A model generated the notes under the pieces. It did no database searches and was not told where the DNA came from. It worked only from the letters and a program-made list of their open reading frames with translations. From Pseudomonadota bacterium (GTDB taxonomy: Bacteria > Pseudomonadota > Alphaproteobacteria > Sphingomonadales > Sphingomonadaceae), in the NCBI GenBank assembly GCA_021849075.1, contig JAJZTH010000001.1:310001-374000 (forward strand): 64,000 bases of DNA, written 5' to 3'. This document shows positions 24,669 through 33,847 of the stretch, piece after piece (within the stretch, counting starts at the first letter, position 1; each line of letters starts with the position of its first letter). Made by a program: the position numbers and the translations under genes.

Positions 24669-26534
24669 TCAGTTACCGACCGGGCGGGCGTCGGTGCGGC
24701 GCACGACGATGGTCGAGGAACGCGGCTCCTGACCAGACACCGGCCAGTTGCCCGTCGGGTGCTGGATGTTGATGAAGAAGTTGGTGAGATCCGGCGTATA
24801 GGCGAGACCGGTGATTTCACAGCCTTCCGGGCCGACCAGGAAGCGCATCGACCGCTTGGTCGTCTGATCGATGTAGAACATCGCATTCTGGCCGAAGACC
24901 TGTTCGATCGTGCGGGTCGAATCGCCCGAATTGCCCGGAACCGAGTGATCGGTCTGAACCCAGAGGCGGCCCTGCGGATCGATGCGGATGCCATCGGGGC
25001 TGGAGAAGGTGTCGCCGTTGATATTGCCTTCCAGCTGATCGCCGAAACCGGCCAGCGACGGATCGCCCGCCAGCAGGAAGATTTCCCAGGTGAAGGTCAT
25101 GGCGAGCGGCGAGTTGCTCGCTTCCTTGAACTTCACGATATGGCCATGGCGATTGACGGTGCGCGGATTGGCGGCATCGGTCGACCGGCGGCTGCTATTG
25201 TTGGTCAGCGTCACGAAGATGGCGCTGTTGTCGGGCGCGACCGTGATCCATTCCGGGCGGTCCATCACGGTGCCGCCGGCGACGCGCGCGGCCGAGATGC
25301 AGTTGACCATGACATCGGCCTGATTGTTGAAATCAACCGTCGTCGGCGCGATCGGCGTGGCGCTCTGGCTGGTGTTGCCGGGGTCGGATGCGCCGACGGT
25401 CAGGCCGTTCTGGCCATGGGTCAGCGCGCGCCATTCGCCCGTGCCATCCGCGTTGAAACGGGCGACATAGAGGGTGCCATGGTCGAGCATGTCGCGGTTG
25501 GCGGCGCGGTTGCTGCTGCTGAAGGCGCGATCGCACACGAATTTATAGACGCAGCCCGGCGTGCCGTCATGCCCCATATAGAAAGCGACGCGGCTGTTGG
25601 CGTCGACCATATGGGCGACATTTTCATGGTCGAAACGGCCGAGCGCGGTGCGCTTGGTCGGCGCGTCCAGTTCCTGATAGGGGTCGATTTCGACCACCCA
25701 GCCGTAATTTTCCTCCGGCTGCGTCGGATCGAGATAGTTGTCGGTCGATTCCTCGCAGGTCAGATAGGTGCCCCAGGGGGTGCGGCCCGACGAGCAATTG
25801 TTCAGCATGCCCTTGATCGTGCCCGACAGCAGACCCGACGCCGGGCCGGTCGCCCGATAGCTGCTGTTGCCGGTATAGCGCTTGTTGAAGCGCGACCCGG
25901 AGCGCACCGACCACTGGCCGTTCGACGCCTTGGCGATTTCCACCACGCCGATGCCGACGGCGGACAGGGCCAGCGCCTTTTGATCGGCGGTCGCGGTCGC
26001 GGCGTCATAGCTGCCGCCCATCAGAATGTTGAAGTCAGGATATTCGAAGTTGATCGCCAGCAGGCCGCCGCTGTTGGGGTTGGTGCCCGACAGTTCGAAA
26101 TATTCCATGCCGTCATGATTGCCGCCGGCCCATTTTTCGGCGTCGGCCGGGGTCGGGTAGCTGCCGGCATAAGCCGTGCCGGTTTCAATCGAATCGCCGG
26201 CCTTGAGCAGCACGTCGACGGTGTAGCCGTTGGGAACGGTGACGGTGTCGTTCATGTTGGCGGCGACGGGCGCGAAGCTGATGCCATAGCTGGGCGTCGG
26301 CGTGGGCGTCGGGGTCGGCGTGGGCGTCGGGCTGCCGCCATCATTGTCATCGTCGCCGCAGGCCGCGAGCGCGCCCAGCATCGGCAGGATCGACAGGCCC
26401 ATCAGGCCGTTCTTGAGGACGGTGCGGCGCGCCGGATTGGCGGCGACGATCGCCTCCAGGCTGTTGTCGCCCATGTCGATGGTCGGCTGCGCGTCGCGAT
26501 AGGGCGCGCGCGCCTCGTCAGTCAGATGAGACAT
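24669..26534 (-). CDS. phoX: PhoX-family (DUF839) phosphatase, Tat-exported lipoprotein
   Basis: 621 aa of the PhoX/DUF839 type: calcium- and iron-dependent periplasmic phosphatases that release phosphate from monoesters. A ~38-residue cytoplasmic lead precedes ARRTVLKNGLMGLSILPML, a twin-arginine signal, and GALAACGDD supplies a lipobox Cys. A TP-repeat linker (SPTPTPTPTPTPTPS) follows, then the beta-propeller, in which LTCEESTDNY, RFDHENVAHMVD and FSSPDGIRIDPQGRLW are family motifs. ATG 26534 has AGGGGT upstream. No PHO box was identified. Substrate specificity is not determinable. Confidence 0.9.
   Translation of the reverse strand: MSHLTDEARAPYRDAQPTIDMGDNSLEAIVAANPARRTVLKNGLMGLSILPMLGALAACGDDDNDGGSPTPTPTPTPTPTPSYGISFAPVAANMNDTVTVPNGYTVDVLLKAGDSIETGTAYAGSYPTPADAEKWAGGNHDGMEYFELSGTNPNSGGLLAINFEYPDFNILMGGSYDAATATADQKALALSAVGIGVVEIAKASNGQWSVRSGSRFNKRYTGNSSYRATGPASGLLSGTIKGMLNNCSSGRTPWGTYLTCEESTDNYLDPTQPEENYGWVVEIDPYQELDAPTKRTALGRFDHENVAHMVDANSRVAFYMGHDGTPGCVYKFVCDRAFSSSNRAANRDMLDHGTLYVARFNADGTGEWRALTHGQNGLTVGASDPGNTSQSATPIAPTTVDFNNQADVMVNCISAARVAGGTVMDRPEWITVAPDNSAIFVTLTNNSSRRSTDAANPRTVNRHGHIVKFKEASNSPLAMTFTWEIFLLAGDPSLAGFGDQLEGNINGDTFSSPDGIRIDPQGRLWVQTDHSVPGNSGDSTRTIEQVFGQNAMFYIDQTTKRSMRFLVGPEGCEITGLAYTPDLTNFFINIQHPTGNWPVSGQEPRSSTIVVRRTDARPVGN
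26292..26333. repeat. Short tandem repeat coding for the TP linker
   Basis: Imperfect six-base units of the GGCGTC/GGCGTGG kind, repeated about seven times inside phoX, encode alternating Thr-Pro after the lipobox. Such repeats may vary in number between strains. Confidence 0.75.
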
Positions 26535-26683
26535 GAATATTACCCCTGTGCGTTCGGGCTGTCGGCGATGCGCCGCGCCTTTGCGAAGCGGGGGGTGACA
26601 GAGAAGCATGACGCCAAAAGGGCTGGTTGATGTAGCCCAAATGAAAGGATGATGACGAGAATGTGAAGCGCGTTGCCAGAGCG

Positions 26684-27046
26684 TTACAGGAGGGCGTTAA
26701 CCTGCTGCACGAAGCGCATGACGGAGATGGGTTTGGACACATAGGCTTGCGCGCCGGCGGCGCGAATCCGCTCTTCATCGCCCTGCCCGGCATAGGCGGT
26801 GACGGCCATGATCGGGACCGGCGCCAGCCGTTCGTCGGCCTTGAGCGAGATGATGAGGTCCAGCCCGCTGACATGGGGCAGATGAATGTCGGTGATGACC
26901 AGGTCCGGCAAAAAGTCGTGCGCCTGCGCCAGCAGATCGCGCCCGTCGCGCAGCGGGAGCACTTCATGCCCGTGCGCGCGCAGCAGGTCGCAAAAAAGTT
27001 TGAGATTGAGTTCGTTGTCCTCGACAACGAGCACGCGCTTTGCCAC
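26684..27046 (-). CDS. divK: DivK-like single-domain response regulator
   Basis: 120-aa receiver-only response regulator from a GTG. VLVVEDNELNLKLFCDLL is almost diagnostic of DivK; the phospho-acceptor is D53 (VITDIHLP), Thr is in VTAYAG and the conserved Lys in YVSKPIS. In Caulobacter DivK integrates PleC/DivJ signals to control CtrA and asymmetric division. The opposite-strand neighbour is a DUF3572 gene, and rpmG is close by, as in other alphaproteobacteria. No output domain is present. Confidence 0.92.
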   Translation of the reverse strand: MAKRVLVVEDNELNLKLFCDLLRAHGHEVLPLRDGRDLLAQAHDFLPDLVITDIHLPHVSGLDLIISLKADERLAPVPIMAVTAYAGQGDEERIRAAGAQAYVSKPISVMRFVQQVNALL

Positions 27047-27113
27047 CAGTCACCCGCGGTCCGAAAATGCCTTTTTGGAGCGCCCATCAGCCGCCCCGCC
27101 CCGAAAGGCCATC

Positions 27114-27413
27114 ATGCGACCCAGACCCGAATATGGCAAGCCGGATAGCGGGCAGGATAGCGCGGAAGAGGCCGCGACGCTGGCGTTGATGGCGCTGGGA
27201 TGGACGCTGAGCGACAGCGCGCGGGCCGATCGGCTGCTGGCGCTGACCGGCCTGGATGTCGACGCCCTGCGGACGGGGATCGGCAATCCGGCGATACTGG
27301 CTGCGGTCCTGACCTTCCTGGCCGACCATGAGCCTGACCTGATCGCCTGCGCCGAGGCGATCGACACCACGCCTGCCGCGCTGATCGCGGCGCAGGAAAG
27401 ATTGAACCGATGA
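27114..27413 (+). CDS. DUF3572 family protein
   Basis: 99 aa. The pattern AATLALMALGWTLSDSARADRLLALTG, DALRTGIGNPAILAAVLTFLADHEPDL and CAEAIDTTPAAL matches DUF3572, a helical alphaproteobacterial family of unknown function that often sits opposite divK. GAAAGG precedes ATG 27114. The stop overlaps the next gene by four bases, so it begins a five-gene overlapping operon. Confidence 0.85.
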   Translation: MRPRPEYGKPDSGQDSAEEAATLALMALGWTLSDSARADRLLALTGLDVDALRTGIGNPAILAAVLTFLADHEPDLIACAEAIDTTPAALIAAQERLNR

Positions 27414-28066
27414 CCCGCCCCCTGATCATCACCGATTGCGACGAAGTGCTGCTGCATATGGTCGTGCCGTTCCGCGCATGGCTGGACGAGACGCATGATG
27501 TGCATTTCGACATGCGCGAACGCGGCTTTGCCGAGGCGCTGCGGCACAAGGATAGCGGCGAACCGCTGGAGCGGCAGCATGTCTGGGAACTGCTGCTGGC
27601 CTTTTTCGAGACGGAGATGCACCGGCAAGCGCCGATCGCTGGTGCGGTCGAGGCGCTGCACCGCCTGTCCGCCATCGCCGACATAGAGGTGCTGACCAAT
27701 ATCACGCAGCGACACCAAAAGGCGCGTGCGGAGCAGCTGGCGGCCCACGGACTGCATCTGCCAGTCCACTGGAATCAGGGGGGCAAGGGCCGGCCGCTGG
27801 CCGATATCGTGGCGGATCGCGCACCCAGCGTCGCGCTGTTCATCGACGATCTGGCCGAACATCATCATTCGGTCGCCACCCATGCGCCGCATGTGTGGCG
27901 GCTGCATCTGGTCGGCGAACCCGAAATTGCCGAACATGTCCCCGCCGCGCCCTATGCCCATGCCCGCATCGACGATTGGGCGCGCGCCGAACACTGGATC
28001 ATGGAGCGACTGGCGCAGGGGCCGGCTCCGGTCGAAACATCCCTGTCCGATGGAGTTATTGCATGA
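27410..28066 (+). CDS. HAD-superfamily hydrolase
   Basis: 218 aa. Motif I is DCDEVLLHMV (nucleophile D9, acid D11), motif II is in VLTNITQRH, motif III Lys is in GGKGRP and motif IV is FIDDLAEHHHS. The catalytic set is therefore complete for a phosphatase, but the TDCDEV form instead of DxDGT and the large insert with HVWELLLAFF point to a distinct subfamily. Substrate unknown. ATGA overlaps on both sides link it to DUF3572 and RidA. Confidence 0.85.
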   Translation: MTRPLIITDCDEVLLHMVVPFRAWLDETHDVHFDMRERGFAEALRHKDSGEPLERQHVWELLLAFFETEMHRQAPIAGAVEALHRLSAIADIEVLTNITQRHQKARAEQLAAHGLHLPVHWNQGGKGRPLADIVADRAPSVALFIDDLAEHHHSVATHAPHVWRLHLVGEPEIAEHVPAAPYAHARIDDWARAEHWIMERLAQGPAPVETSLSDGVIA

Positions 28067-28527
28067 GCATCGAAGCCCGTATCGCCGAACTCGGCATCAC
28101 CCTGCCCCAGGCCGCCGCGCCGGTCGCCGCCTATGTGCCGACGGTGGAGGCCAATGGCCTGTTGCACATCAGTGGCCAGATTGCGCTGGCGCCCGACGGG
28201 CTGATGACCGGACGACTGGGCGAGGATCGCGACCTGGACTATGGCGTCGCCGCCGCTCGGGTGTGCGGCCTGAACCTCATCGCGCAGATGAAGGCGGCGC
28301 TGGGCAGCCTGGACCGGGTCGAACGGATCGTGAAGCTGGGCGCCTTCATCTCCAGCGCGCCGAGCTTTACCGACCAGCCCAAGGTCGCCAATGGCGCATC
28401 CGAACTGATGGTCGAAATCTTCGGCGACGCCGGCAAGCATGCGCGTAGCGCGGTGGGCGTGCCGGTGCTGCCGCTGGGCGCGGTGGTCGAAATCGACGCG
28501 GTGGTTCTTGTCCGCCCGGAAGCCTGA
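28063..28527 (+). CDS. RidA family protein
   Basis: 154-aa YjgF/YER057c/UK114-type protein with the longer N-terminus of the second RidA subfamily (LGITLPQAAAPVAAYVP). RidA proteins hydrolyse reactive enamines/imines made by PLP enzymes; the Arg that binds the carboxylate in RidA proper is not obvious here, since the matching segment reads AVGVPVLPLGAVVEIDAV. Overlaps the HAD gene by four bases and the GDPD gene by about 20. Confidence 0.9.
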   Translation: MSIEARIAELGITLPQAAAPVAAYVPTVEANGLLHISGQIALAPDGLMTGRLGEDRDLDYGVAAARVCGLNLIAQMKAALGSLDRVERIVKLGAFISSAPSFTDQPKVANGASELMVEIFGDAGKHARSAVGVPVLPLGAVVEIDAVVLVRPEA

Positions 28528-29227
28528 TTTTCCGACCGATCGCCCCTTCGCCCATCGCGGATTGCATGGGCCGGGGGTGAGCGAAAATGGCATGGCGGCG
28601 TTTAACGCCGCCATCGCCGGCGGACATGGCATCGAATGCGATGTCCGGGTCAGCCGGGACGGCGTGGCCTTCGTCTTTCACGATGCGACGCTGGCGCGGA
28701 TGGCAGGTCGCGACGAGGCGGTCGCCGCGCTGGACGCCGCTACGCTGGATGGCGTCACCCTGCCCGATGGCGGCGCCATCCCCCGATTGTCTGCGCTGCT
28801 GGCGCGATGTGGCGGCCAGACGCCGCTGCTGGTAGAGATCAAGGCCGACGGGCGGCAGGTTGAAGCGCTGTGCCGGGCGGTGGCGCGCGATCTGGATACG
28901 TGGCCGGGCGCGCCGGTGGCCGTGATGTCGTTCAATCCCTATGCCGTCCGCTGGTTCAGGCGACAGCGAGTTGGACAGGTGCGCGGCCTTGTCATCACCC
29001 AGCAGGGCAAAGGTTGGTTGCGCGGTAAAATCGAACGCGCTCTTGCGCTTTGGCTGGCGAAACCCGATTTTGTCGCCTGTGATATTCGCGACTTGCCATC
29101 CGCTCTGTCCCACCGCGCCCGCGCAAGGGGATTGCCCGTGCTGACATGGACCGTGCGCAGCCAGAGCGACCGGACCCGCGCGGCGACCCATGCCGACCAG
29201 ATCATCTTTGAGGTCGGGCATGACTGA
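28508..29227 (+). CDS. Glycerophosphodiester phosphodiesterase
   Basis: About 239 aa from a TTG at 28508 inside the end of ridA (start approximate). HRGLHGPGVSENGMAAF holds the catalytic His/Arg and Glu, GIECDVRVSRDGVAFVFHD holds the metal-binding Glu/Asp and second His, and LLVEIKAD is the conserved strand. It cleaves glycerophosphodiesters to glycerol-3-phosphate and an alcohol. There is no signal peptide, so it probably acts in the cytoplasm on recycled lipid head groups. The C-terminal LTWTVRSQSD is typical of the family. Confidence 0.9.
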   Translation: MSARKPDFPTDRPFAHRGLHGPGVSENGMAAFNAAIAGGHGIECDVRVSRDGVAFVFHDATLARMAGRDEAVAALDAATLDGVTLPDGGAIPRLSALLARCGGQTPLLVEIKADGRQVEALCRAVARDLDTWPGAPVAVMSFNPYAVRWFRRQRVGQVRGLVITQQGKGWLRGKIERALALWLAKPDFVACDIRDLPSALSHRARARGLPVLTWTVRSQSDRTRAATHADQIIFEVGHD

Positions 29228-30353
29228 CGTGACGGCGCGCATCGCGTCGGGCGTGGCGGATTTCGACCGGGCGGCATGGAATGCCTGCGCAGGACATGAT
29301 AACCCATTCATAAGTTGGGATTTTCTGGTCGCGCTAGAACGATCCGGCAGCGTCGGTGGCGACAGCGGCTGGCAACCTTTACCCATCGTCATCGATGGCC
29401 CGGATGGAGGGATCGCCGCCGCCGCGCCGGCCTATGGCAAGAGCCACAGCCAGGGCGAATATGTGTTCGACCATAGCTGGGCCGACGCCTGGGAGCGGGC
29501 GGGCGGACGCTATTATCCCAAGATCCAGATCGCAGCCCCCTTCTCACCCGTGCCCGGTCCCCGGCTGCTGCTGCGCGATTCCACGCAGGCCCCCGCGCTG
29601 ATCGCGGGCATCGAAATGCTGGTCGACCGCAATCAGCTATCCTCCGCCCATGCGACCTTCATCGACGCGAGCGAAGTGCCGCTGTTCGAAGCGGCCGGCT
29701 GGCTGATCCGGGAAGACAGCCAGTTCCACTGGACCAATCGCGGCTATGGCGGGTTTGAGGATTTTCTGGCCGACCTGTCGAGCGAGAAGCGCAAAAATAT
29801 TCGCAAGGAAAGGCGGCGTGCGGTCGAGGGGCTGGAGATCGTTCACCTGACCGGCAGCGACCTGACCGAGGCGCATTGGGACATATTCTGGGATTTCTAT
29901 CAGGATACCGGCGCGCGCAAATGGGGCCAGCCCTATCTGACCCGGTCCTTCTTCTCGATCCTGGGCGAGACGATGGCGGACAAGGTGCTGCTGATGCTGG
30001 CGCTGCGCGACGGGCGGGCGATTGCCGGCGCGCTCAACCTGATCGGCGCGGACACGCTGTATGGCCGTTATTGGGGGTGCGTCGAGGATGTGCCCAACCT
30101 GCACTTCGAACTTTGCTATTATCAGGCGATCGACGCCGCCATCGCGCGCGGGCTGCGCCGGGTCGAGGCCGGGGCGCAGGGCGGTCACAAGCTGGCGCGG
30201 GGCTATGCTCCCGAACCGACCTGGTCGGCGCATTATCTGCCCAATGCCGGGTTCCGCCGCGCGGTGGCCGCTTTTCTGACCGACGAGCGACAGGGCGTAC
30301 AGCGCGACCGGCTGTGGCTGAAGGAGCGAACCCCGTTCAGGAAAGATGGCTGA
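29220..30353 (+). CDS. COG3146/DUF482 GNAT-like acyltransferase family protein
   Basis: 377 aa. ACAGHDNPFISWDFLVALERSGSV, LPIVIDGPDGGIAAAAPAYGKSHSQGEYVFDHSW, YYPKIQIAAPFSPVPGPRLL and FLADLSSEKRKNIRKERRRA define this family; the C-terminal half is a GNAT fold similar to FemAB. It is commonly annotated as a peptidoglycan-related N-acyltransferase, but no reaction has been shown to my knowledge. It starts eight bases before the GDPD stop and ends the operon; the convergent Sel1-like gene abuts it. Confidence 0.85.
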   Translation: MTDVTARIASGVADFDRAAWNACAGHDNPFISWDFLVALERSGSVGGDSGWQPLPIVIDGPDGGIAAAAPAYGKSHSQGEYVFDHSWADAWERAGGRYYPKIQIAAPFSPVPGPRLLLRDSTQAPALIAGIEMLVDRNQLSSAHATFIDASEVPLFEAAGWLIREDSQFHWTNRGYGGFEDFLADLSSEKRKNIRKERRRAVEGLEIVHLTGSDLTEAHWDIFWDFYQDTGARKWGQPYLTRSFFSILGETMADKVLLMLALRDGRAIAGALNLIGADTLYGRYWGCVEDVPNLHFELCYYQAIDAAIARGLRRVEAGAQGGHKLARGYAPEPTWSAHYLPNAGFRRAVAAFLTDERQGVQRDRLWLKERTPFRKDG

Positions 30354-30650
30354 TCAGGCGGCGCGCGGCTGGCTGGCGATGATGATGGCGCGGGCGGCGC
30401 GCTGCGCCTCAGCGATTTCGCGGGCGGTCATTTCCTCGGCGATTTCGGCGCGCATCGCCTGACCCGCTTCGCTGCCGCGCGATGCGGCGAGGTTGAACCA
30501 TTTATGGGCTTCGATGAAGTCGATCGGCAGGTCGCCCGCGCCGCAGCTATAGGCGACGCCCAGTTCGAAACATTCTTCCGCCGATCCATAGCCCATCCGC
30601 GACCGGCGGGCTTCCATAAGAAATTCTGCGCTCTTGATGCTGTTACCCAT
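30354..30650 (-). CDS. Small Sel1-repeat-like protein
   Basis: 98 aa, cytoplasmic. AEECFELGVAYSCGAGDLPIDFIEAHKWFNLAASRGSEAGQ reads as one and a half Sel1-type helical repeats (GxAYxxG...DxxEAHKWFNLAA), followed by a helical tail rich in Ala and Glu. Such repeats mediate protein contacts. The gene stands alone and starts 100 bases from the next divergent gene. Function unknown. Confidence 0.8.
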   Translation of the reverse strand: MGNSIKSAEFLMEARRSRMGYGSAEECFELGVAYSCGAGDLPIDFIEAHKWFNLAASRGSEAGQAMRAEIAEEMTAREIAEAQRAARAIIIASQPRAA

Positions 30651-30866
30651 GATGTCTTCCCCTGTCTCAACCCTAGCTCAATGGATCTGGACCCCTTTTT
30701 CCATGAGCAGCAGCTTTGACCGGGAAGCGATAAAAAATGGTTAACGCGATATTTGCCATATTCGCGCTTGCGTGAAGACGCCATGGCCCCGCGCGGAGCC
30801 GGCCTGCCGCAGTCCGTAGCAGTTAGGGACTGGTGCAAGCGTCCCGTTGCGACCATAGCCAATGGC

Positions 30867-32135
30867 ATGACCCAGACGCCCACTGCCGCCCCACCGCCCG
30901 CGCGCGCCATCCAGTTCCGCGAGTTCGTGATGCTGTGCGCCTGTCTGATGGCGATGAACGCCCTGTCGATCGATCCCATGCTGCCGGCGCTGCCGGACAT
31001 TGGCCGCGATCTGGCGATCCCCCATCCCAATGACCGGCAATTGATCATCAGCGTCTATTTTCTGGGGCTGGGCTTTGGGTCGCTACTGTTTGGCGTGCTG
31101 TCCGACCGCTATGGCCGCAAGACGGTGTTGGGCATAGCGATGGCGCTGTTCATCCTGTCCACCATCGCCTGCGCCAGCGCGCAGAGCTTTACGATGATGC
31201 TGGCGGCGCGCGCCTGTGCCGGCTTCTTTGCCGGGGCCAGCCGCGTCATCACTGTCGGCATCGTGCGCGACCAGTTCAGGGGCGACGCGATGGCGCGGGT
31301 CATGTCGCTGATCTTCGCGGTGTTCATGCTGATCCCGGTCATAGCGCCCAGTTTTGGCCAGGCGATATTGTGGATCGCGCCATGGCGCTGGATTTTTTGG
31401 GTGCTCTGCCTGCTGGGATGCCTGATTTTGGGCTGGATGCTGCTTCGCCTGCCTGAAACGCTGCCGCCGCACAACCGCATCCGCATCACCCCGGGGGCGT
31501 TGCTCCACACCATCGGCACCGTCCTACGCACGCGCAGTTCCATCGGCTACATGCTGGCGAGCGGGGTGGTGACGGGCGGCCTGATCGGCTTCATCCTGTC
31601 GATCCAGCAGATTTTCTTCGACGTTTTCCACGCCGAAAAAATCTTTCCGATCGGCTTTGCGGCGATGGCCGGATCCATGGGACTGGGCAGCCTGATCAAC
31701 AGCCGACTGGTGTCGCGCTTTGGCGCACGCCGCATGAGCCAGGGCGCGCTGATCGCCTTCATCCTGATCGCGCTCATGCATCTGGCCGTGACCCTGGCGG
31801 GGTTGGAGACGCTGGCGACTTTCATGATCCTTCAGGCGCTGACGATGATGACGGTGGCGTTCACCGCATCCAATTTCGGCGCCATTTCGATGGAGCCGTT
31901 CAACAAGGGGGCGGGCGTCGCCTCCTCCTTCCAGGCGTTTTTGACGACCGCCCTGTCGAGCGCGCTGGGCAGCATCGTTGGCCGCGCCTTTAACGGCACC
32001 ACCCTGCCTTTTACGATCGGATTGCTGGCCTTCGGTTCGCTATCCTTGCTGATCGTGGCCTGGGCGGAACGGGGCAAGCTGTTCACCCGCCCCCATCATG
32101 GCGCGATGCGCGAAAGCGAAATCGACTTTCACTAG
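30867..32135 (+). CDS. MFS multidrug efflux transporter (Bcr/CflA type)
   Basis: About 422 aa with 12 membrane segments. MNALSIDPMLPALPDIGRDL in the first helix region, GLGFGSLLFGVLSDRYGRK (motif A) and AGASRVITVGIVRDQF match the drug:H+ antiporter-1 Bcr/CflA family, which exports bicyclomycin, chloramphenicol and similar compounds. Start uncertain: ATG 30867 fits the family, while in-frame starts at 30753 and 30783 would add a non-conserved lead. It ends in a shared terminator with the APC permease. Confidence 0.88.
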   Translation: MTQTPTAAPPPARAIQFREFVMLCACLMAMNALSIDPMLPALPDIGRDLAIPHPNDRQLIISVYFLGLGFGSLLFGVLSDRYGRKTVLGIAMALFILSTIACASAQSFTMMLAARACAGFFAGASRVITVGIVRDQFRGDAMARVMSLIFAVFMLIPVIAPSFGQAILWIAPWRWIFWVLCLLGCLILGWMLLRLPETLPPHNRIRITPGALLHTIGTVLRTRSSIGYMLASGVVTGGLIGFILSIQQIFFDVFHAEKIFPIGFAAMAGSMGLGSLINSRLVSRFGARRMSQGALIAFILIALMHLAVTLAGLETLATFMILQALTMMTVAFTASNFGAISMEPFNKGAGVASSFQAFLTTALSSALGSIVGRAFNGTTLPFTIGLLAFGSLSLLIVAWAERGKLFTRPHHGAMRESEIDFH

Positions 32136-32247
32136 AGGGGGATGCGATTAGATTGAACCGCATCATACTCTAAGAGTCTTTTGTTTTCTGTATTTTGCGA
32201 GCCGTCATCTGTCAAAATACTCAAAATGGGGCGTCAACGCAGCGCAT

Positions 32248-32279
32248 AAAAAAAGGGGCGGTTTCCCGCCCCTTTTTTT
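32248..32279. terminator. Bidirectional terminator
   Basis: AAAAAAAGGGGCGG/CCGCCCCTTTTTTT type hairpin between the convergent MFS and APC transporter genes, with T-runs in both directions. Confidence 0.93.
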
Positions 32280-32284
32280 GTGGA

Positions 32285-33847
32285 TCAGGCGTCCTTGCCG
32301 CCCGGCGTGTGTACGCCCGGCAGCGGCGGCACCGGCTGGGGCGGGATGCCGGCATCATCTTCCGCCACATCCGTCACGCCGCGGCCGACATGGCTGCGGC
32401 TGCGGCTATAGGCGAAATAGACGACCAGACCGACGGCGGCCCAGCCGACGAACATCAGCTTGGTTTCGACGCCCAGGCTCCAGAAGAGATACATGCAGCC
32501 CGCGATCGCGATCGGCGCAGTGATGTTGATCGCCGGGGTGCGGAACGGACGGGCGCGGCCCGCATCGGTCTTGCGCAGCACCATGACCGCGATCGACACG
32601 GCGGCAAAGGCGAAGAGCGTGCCCGAGTTGGAGATGTCCGCCAGAATGCCGACCGGGAAGAAGGCGGCGAACAAAGCGACAAAGATGCCGGTCAGGATGG
32701 TGATGACATGCGGCGTCTTGTAGGTCGGATGGACCTTCGAGAACATGGCGGGCAACAGGCCATCGCGGCTCATGACGAAGAAGATGCGGGTCTGGCCGAA
32801 CATCATCATCAGAATGACCGACGGCAGGGCCAGGCCGGCTGCCAGGCCGAGCAGGTTGCCGATCTGGGGCCAGCCGATTTCCCGCAGGGTCCAGGCCAGC
32901 GCCTCCTTCGAGCAGGTGACGGCTTCGGTGCCGGCGGCGGCGAGCGCGGCGCATTGCTGCGACAGGGCGGCCGAACCGGGAGCCAGCGCTTCGCCGGCCG
33001 CGCTGTAGACGGGCTGCGCGCCGACGGTGCCGATCACGCCGGCCGCGACCAGCATGTAGAAGATGGTGCAGATGGCGAGCGAGCCGATCAGGCCGATCGG
33101 CATGTTGCGCTGGGGATTCTTGGTTTCTTCGGCGGCGGTGGAAACAGCGTCGAAGCCGACATAGGCGAAGAAGATCGATGCGGCGGCGGCGGAAATGCCC
33201 GAGAAACCGAGCGGCGCGAAGGGATGGAAGCCATCCATCTTCATCACCGGCACCGACAGGACGATGAACAGGGTCAGCGCCGACACCTTGATCAGGACCA
33301 GGATGGCGTTGACGGTCGCGCTTTCCTTGGTGCCGATGACCAGCAGCCAGGTGACGAGCGAGGCGATCAGCATCGCAGGCAGGTTGACCATGCCGCCATC
33401 GAACGGCCCGCGCGTCAGCAGATCGGGTATGTCGAGATGGAATGTATGTTCGATGAGGCCCACGACATAGCCGGACCAGCCGACCGACACGGCCCCCGCC
33501 GCGACGGCATATTCCAGAATCAGCGCCCAGCCGACCATCCAGGCGATCAGTTCGCCCATCACGGCATAGCTATAGGTATAGGCGGAACCGGATACCGGCA
33601 CCATCGCCGCCATTTCGGCGTAGCAGAGCGCGGCGACCGCGCAGACGAAACCGGCGATGACGAAGGAGAGCATCATGCCGGGACCGGCCTTCTGCGCGGC
33701 TTCGGCGGTGAGAACGAAGATGCCGGTGCCGATGACGGCGCCGATTCCCAGCATGGTCAGCTGAAATGCGCCCAGCGACCGGTGCAGCGATTTCTTCTCG
33801 GCCGTCGCCAATATGGCGTCGAGAGGCTTAACGCGCCCGAAAATCAT
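32285..33847 (-). CDS. APC-family amino-acid permease (cationic amino acid transporter type)
   Basis: 520 aa, 12 predicted membrane segments. LTMLGIGAVIGTGIFVLTAEAA is the substrate-binding unwound first helix of the APC fold (G-[AV]-x-I-G-x-G-I-F); AGFVCAVAALCYAEMAAMVPVSGSAYTYSYAVMGELIAW is the following conserved part, and FFAYVGFDAVSTAAEETKNPQRNMPIGL belongs to helix 6. It resembles YfnA/CAT-type permeases that import amino acids with protons. Substrate not predicted. The cysteine-bearing loop (QQCAALAAAG...CSKEAL) between helices 7 and 8 is typical. Confidence 0.9.
   Translation of the reverse strand: MIFGRVKPLDAILATAEKKSLHRSLGAFQLTMLGIGAVIGTGIFVLTAEAAQKAGPGMMLSFVIAGFVCAVAALCYAEMAAMVPVSGSAYTYSYAVMGELIAWMVGWALILEYAVAAGAVSVGWSGYVVGLIEHTFHLDIPDLLTRGPFDGGMVNLPAMLIASLVTWLLVIGTKESATVNAILVLIKVSALTLFIVLSVPVMKMDGFHPFAPLGFSGISAAAASIFFAYVGFDAVSTAAEETKNPQRNMPIGLIGSLAICTIFYMLVAAGVIGTVGAQPVYSAAGEALAPGSAALSQQCAALAAAGTEAVTCSKEALAWTLREIGWPQIGNLLGLAAGLALPSVILMMMFGQTRIFFVMSRDGLLPAMFSKVHPTYKTPHVITILTGIFVALFAAFFPVGILADISNSGTLFAFAAVSIAVMVLRKTDAGRARPFRTPAINITAPIAIAGCMYLFWSLGVETKLMFVGWAAVGLVVYFAYSRSRSHVGRGVTDVAEDDAGIPPQPVPPLPGVHTPGGKDA

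Noticed and set aside
24759-26630. Very long reading frame opposite phoX, and comparable ones opposite the TonB receptor (36196-38274), the APC permease (32195-33853), gntP (39972-41306) and udgX (3148-5169)
   Set aside because: High-GC shadow frames: composition is Arg/Ala/Gly/His-rich, no motifs or ribosome sites, and the opposite strand encodes well-recognised proteins.
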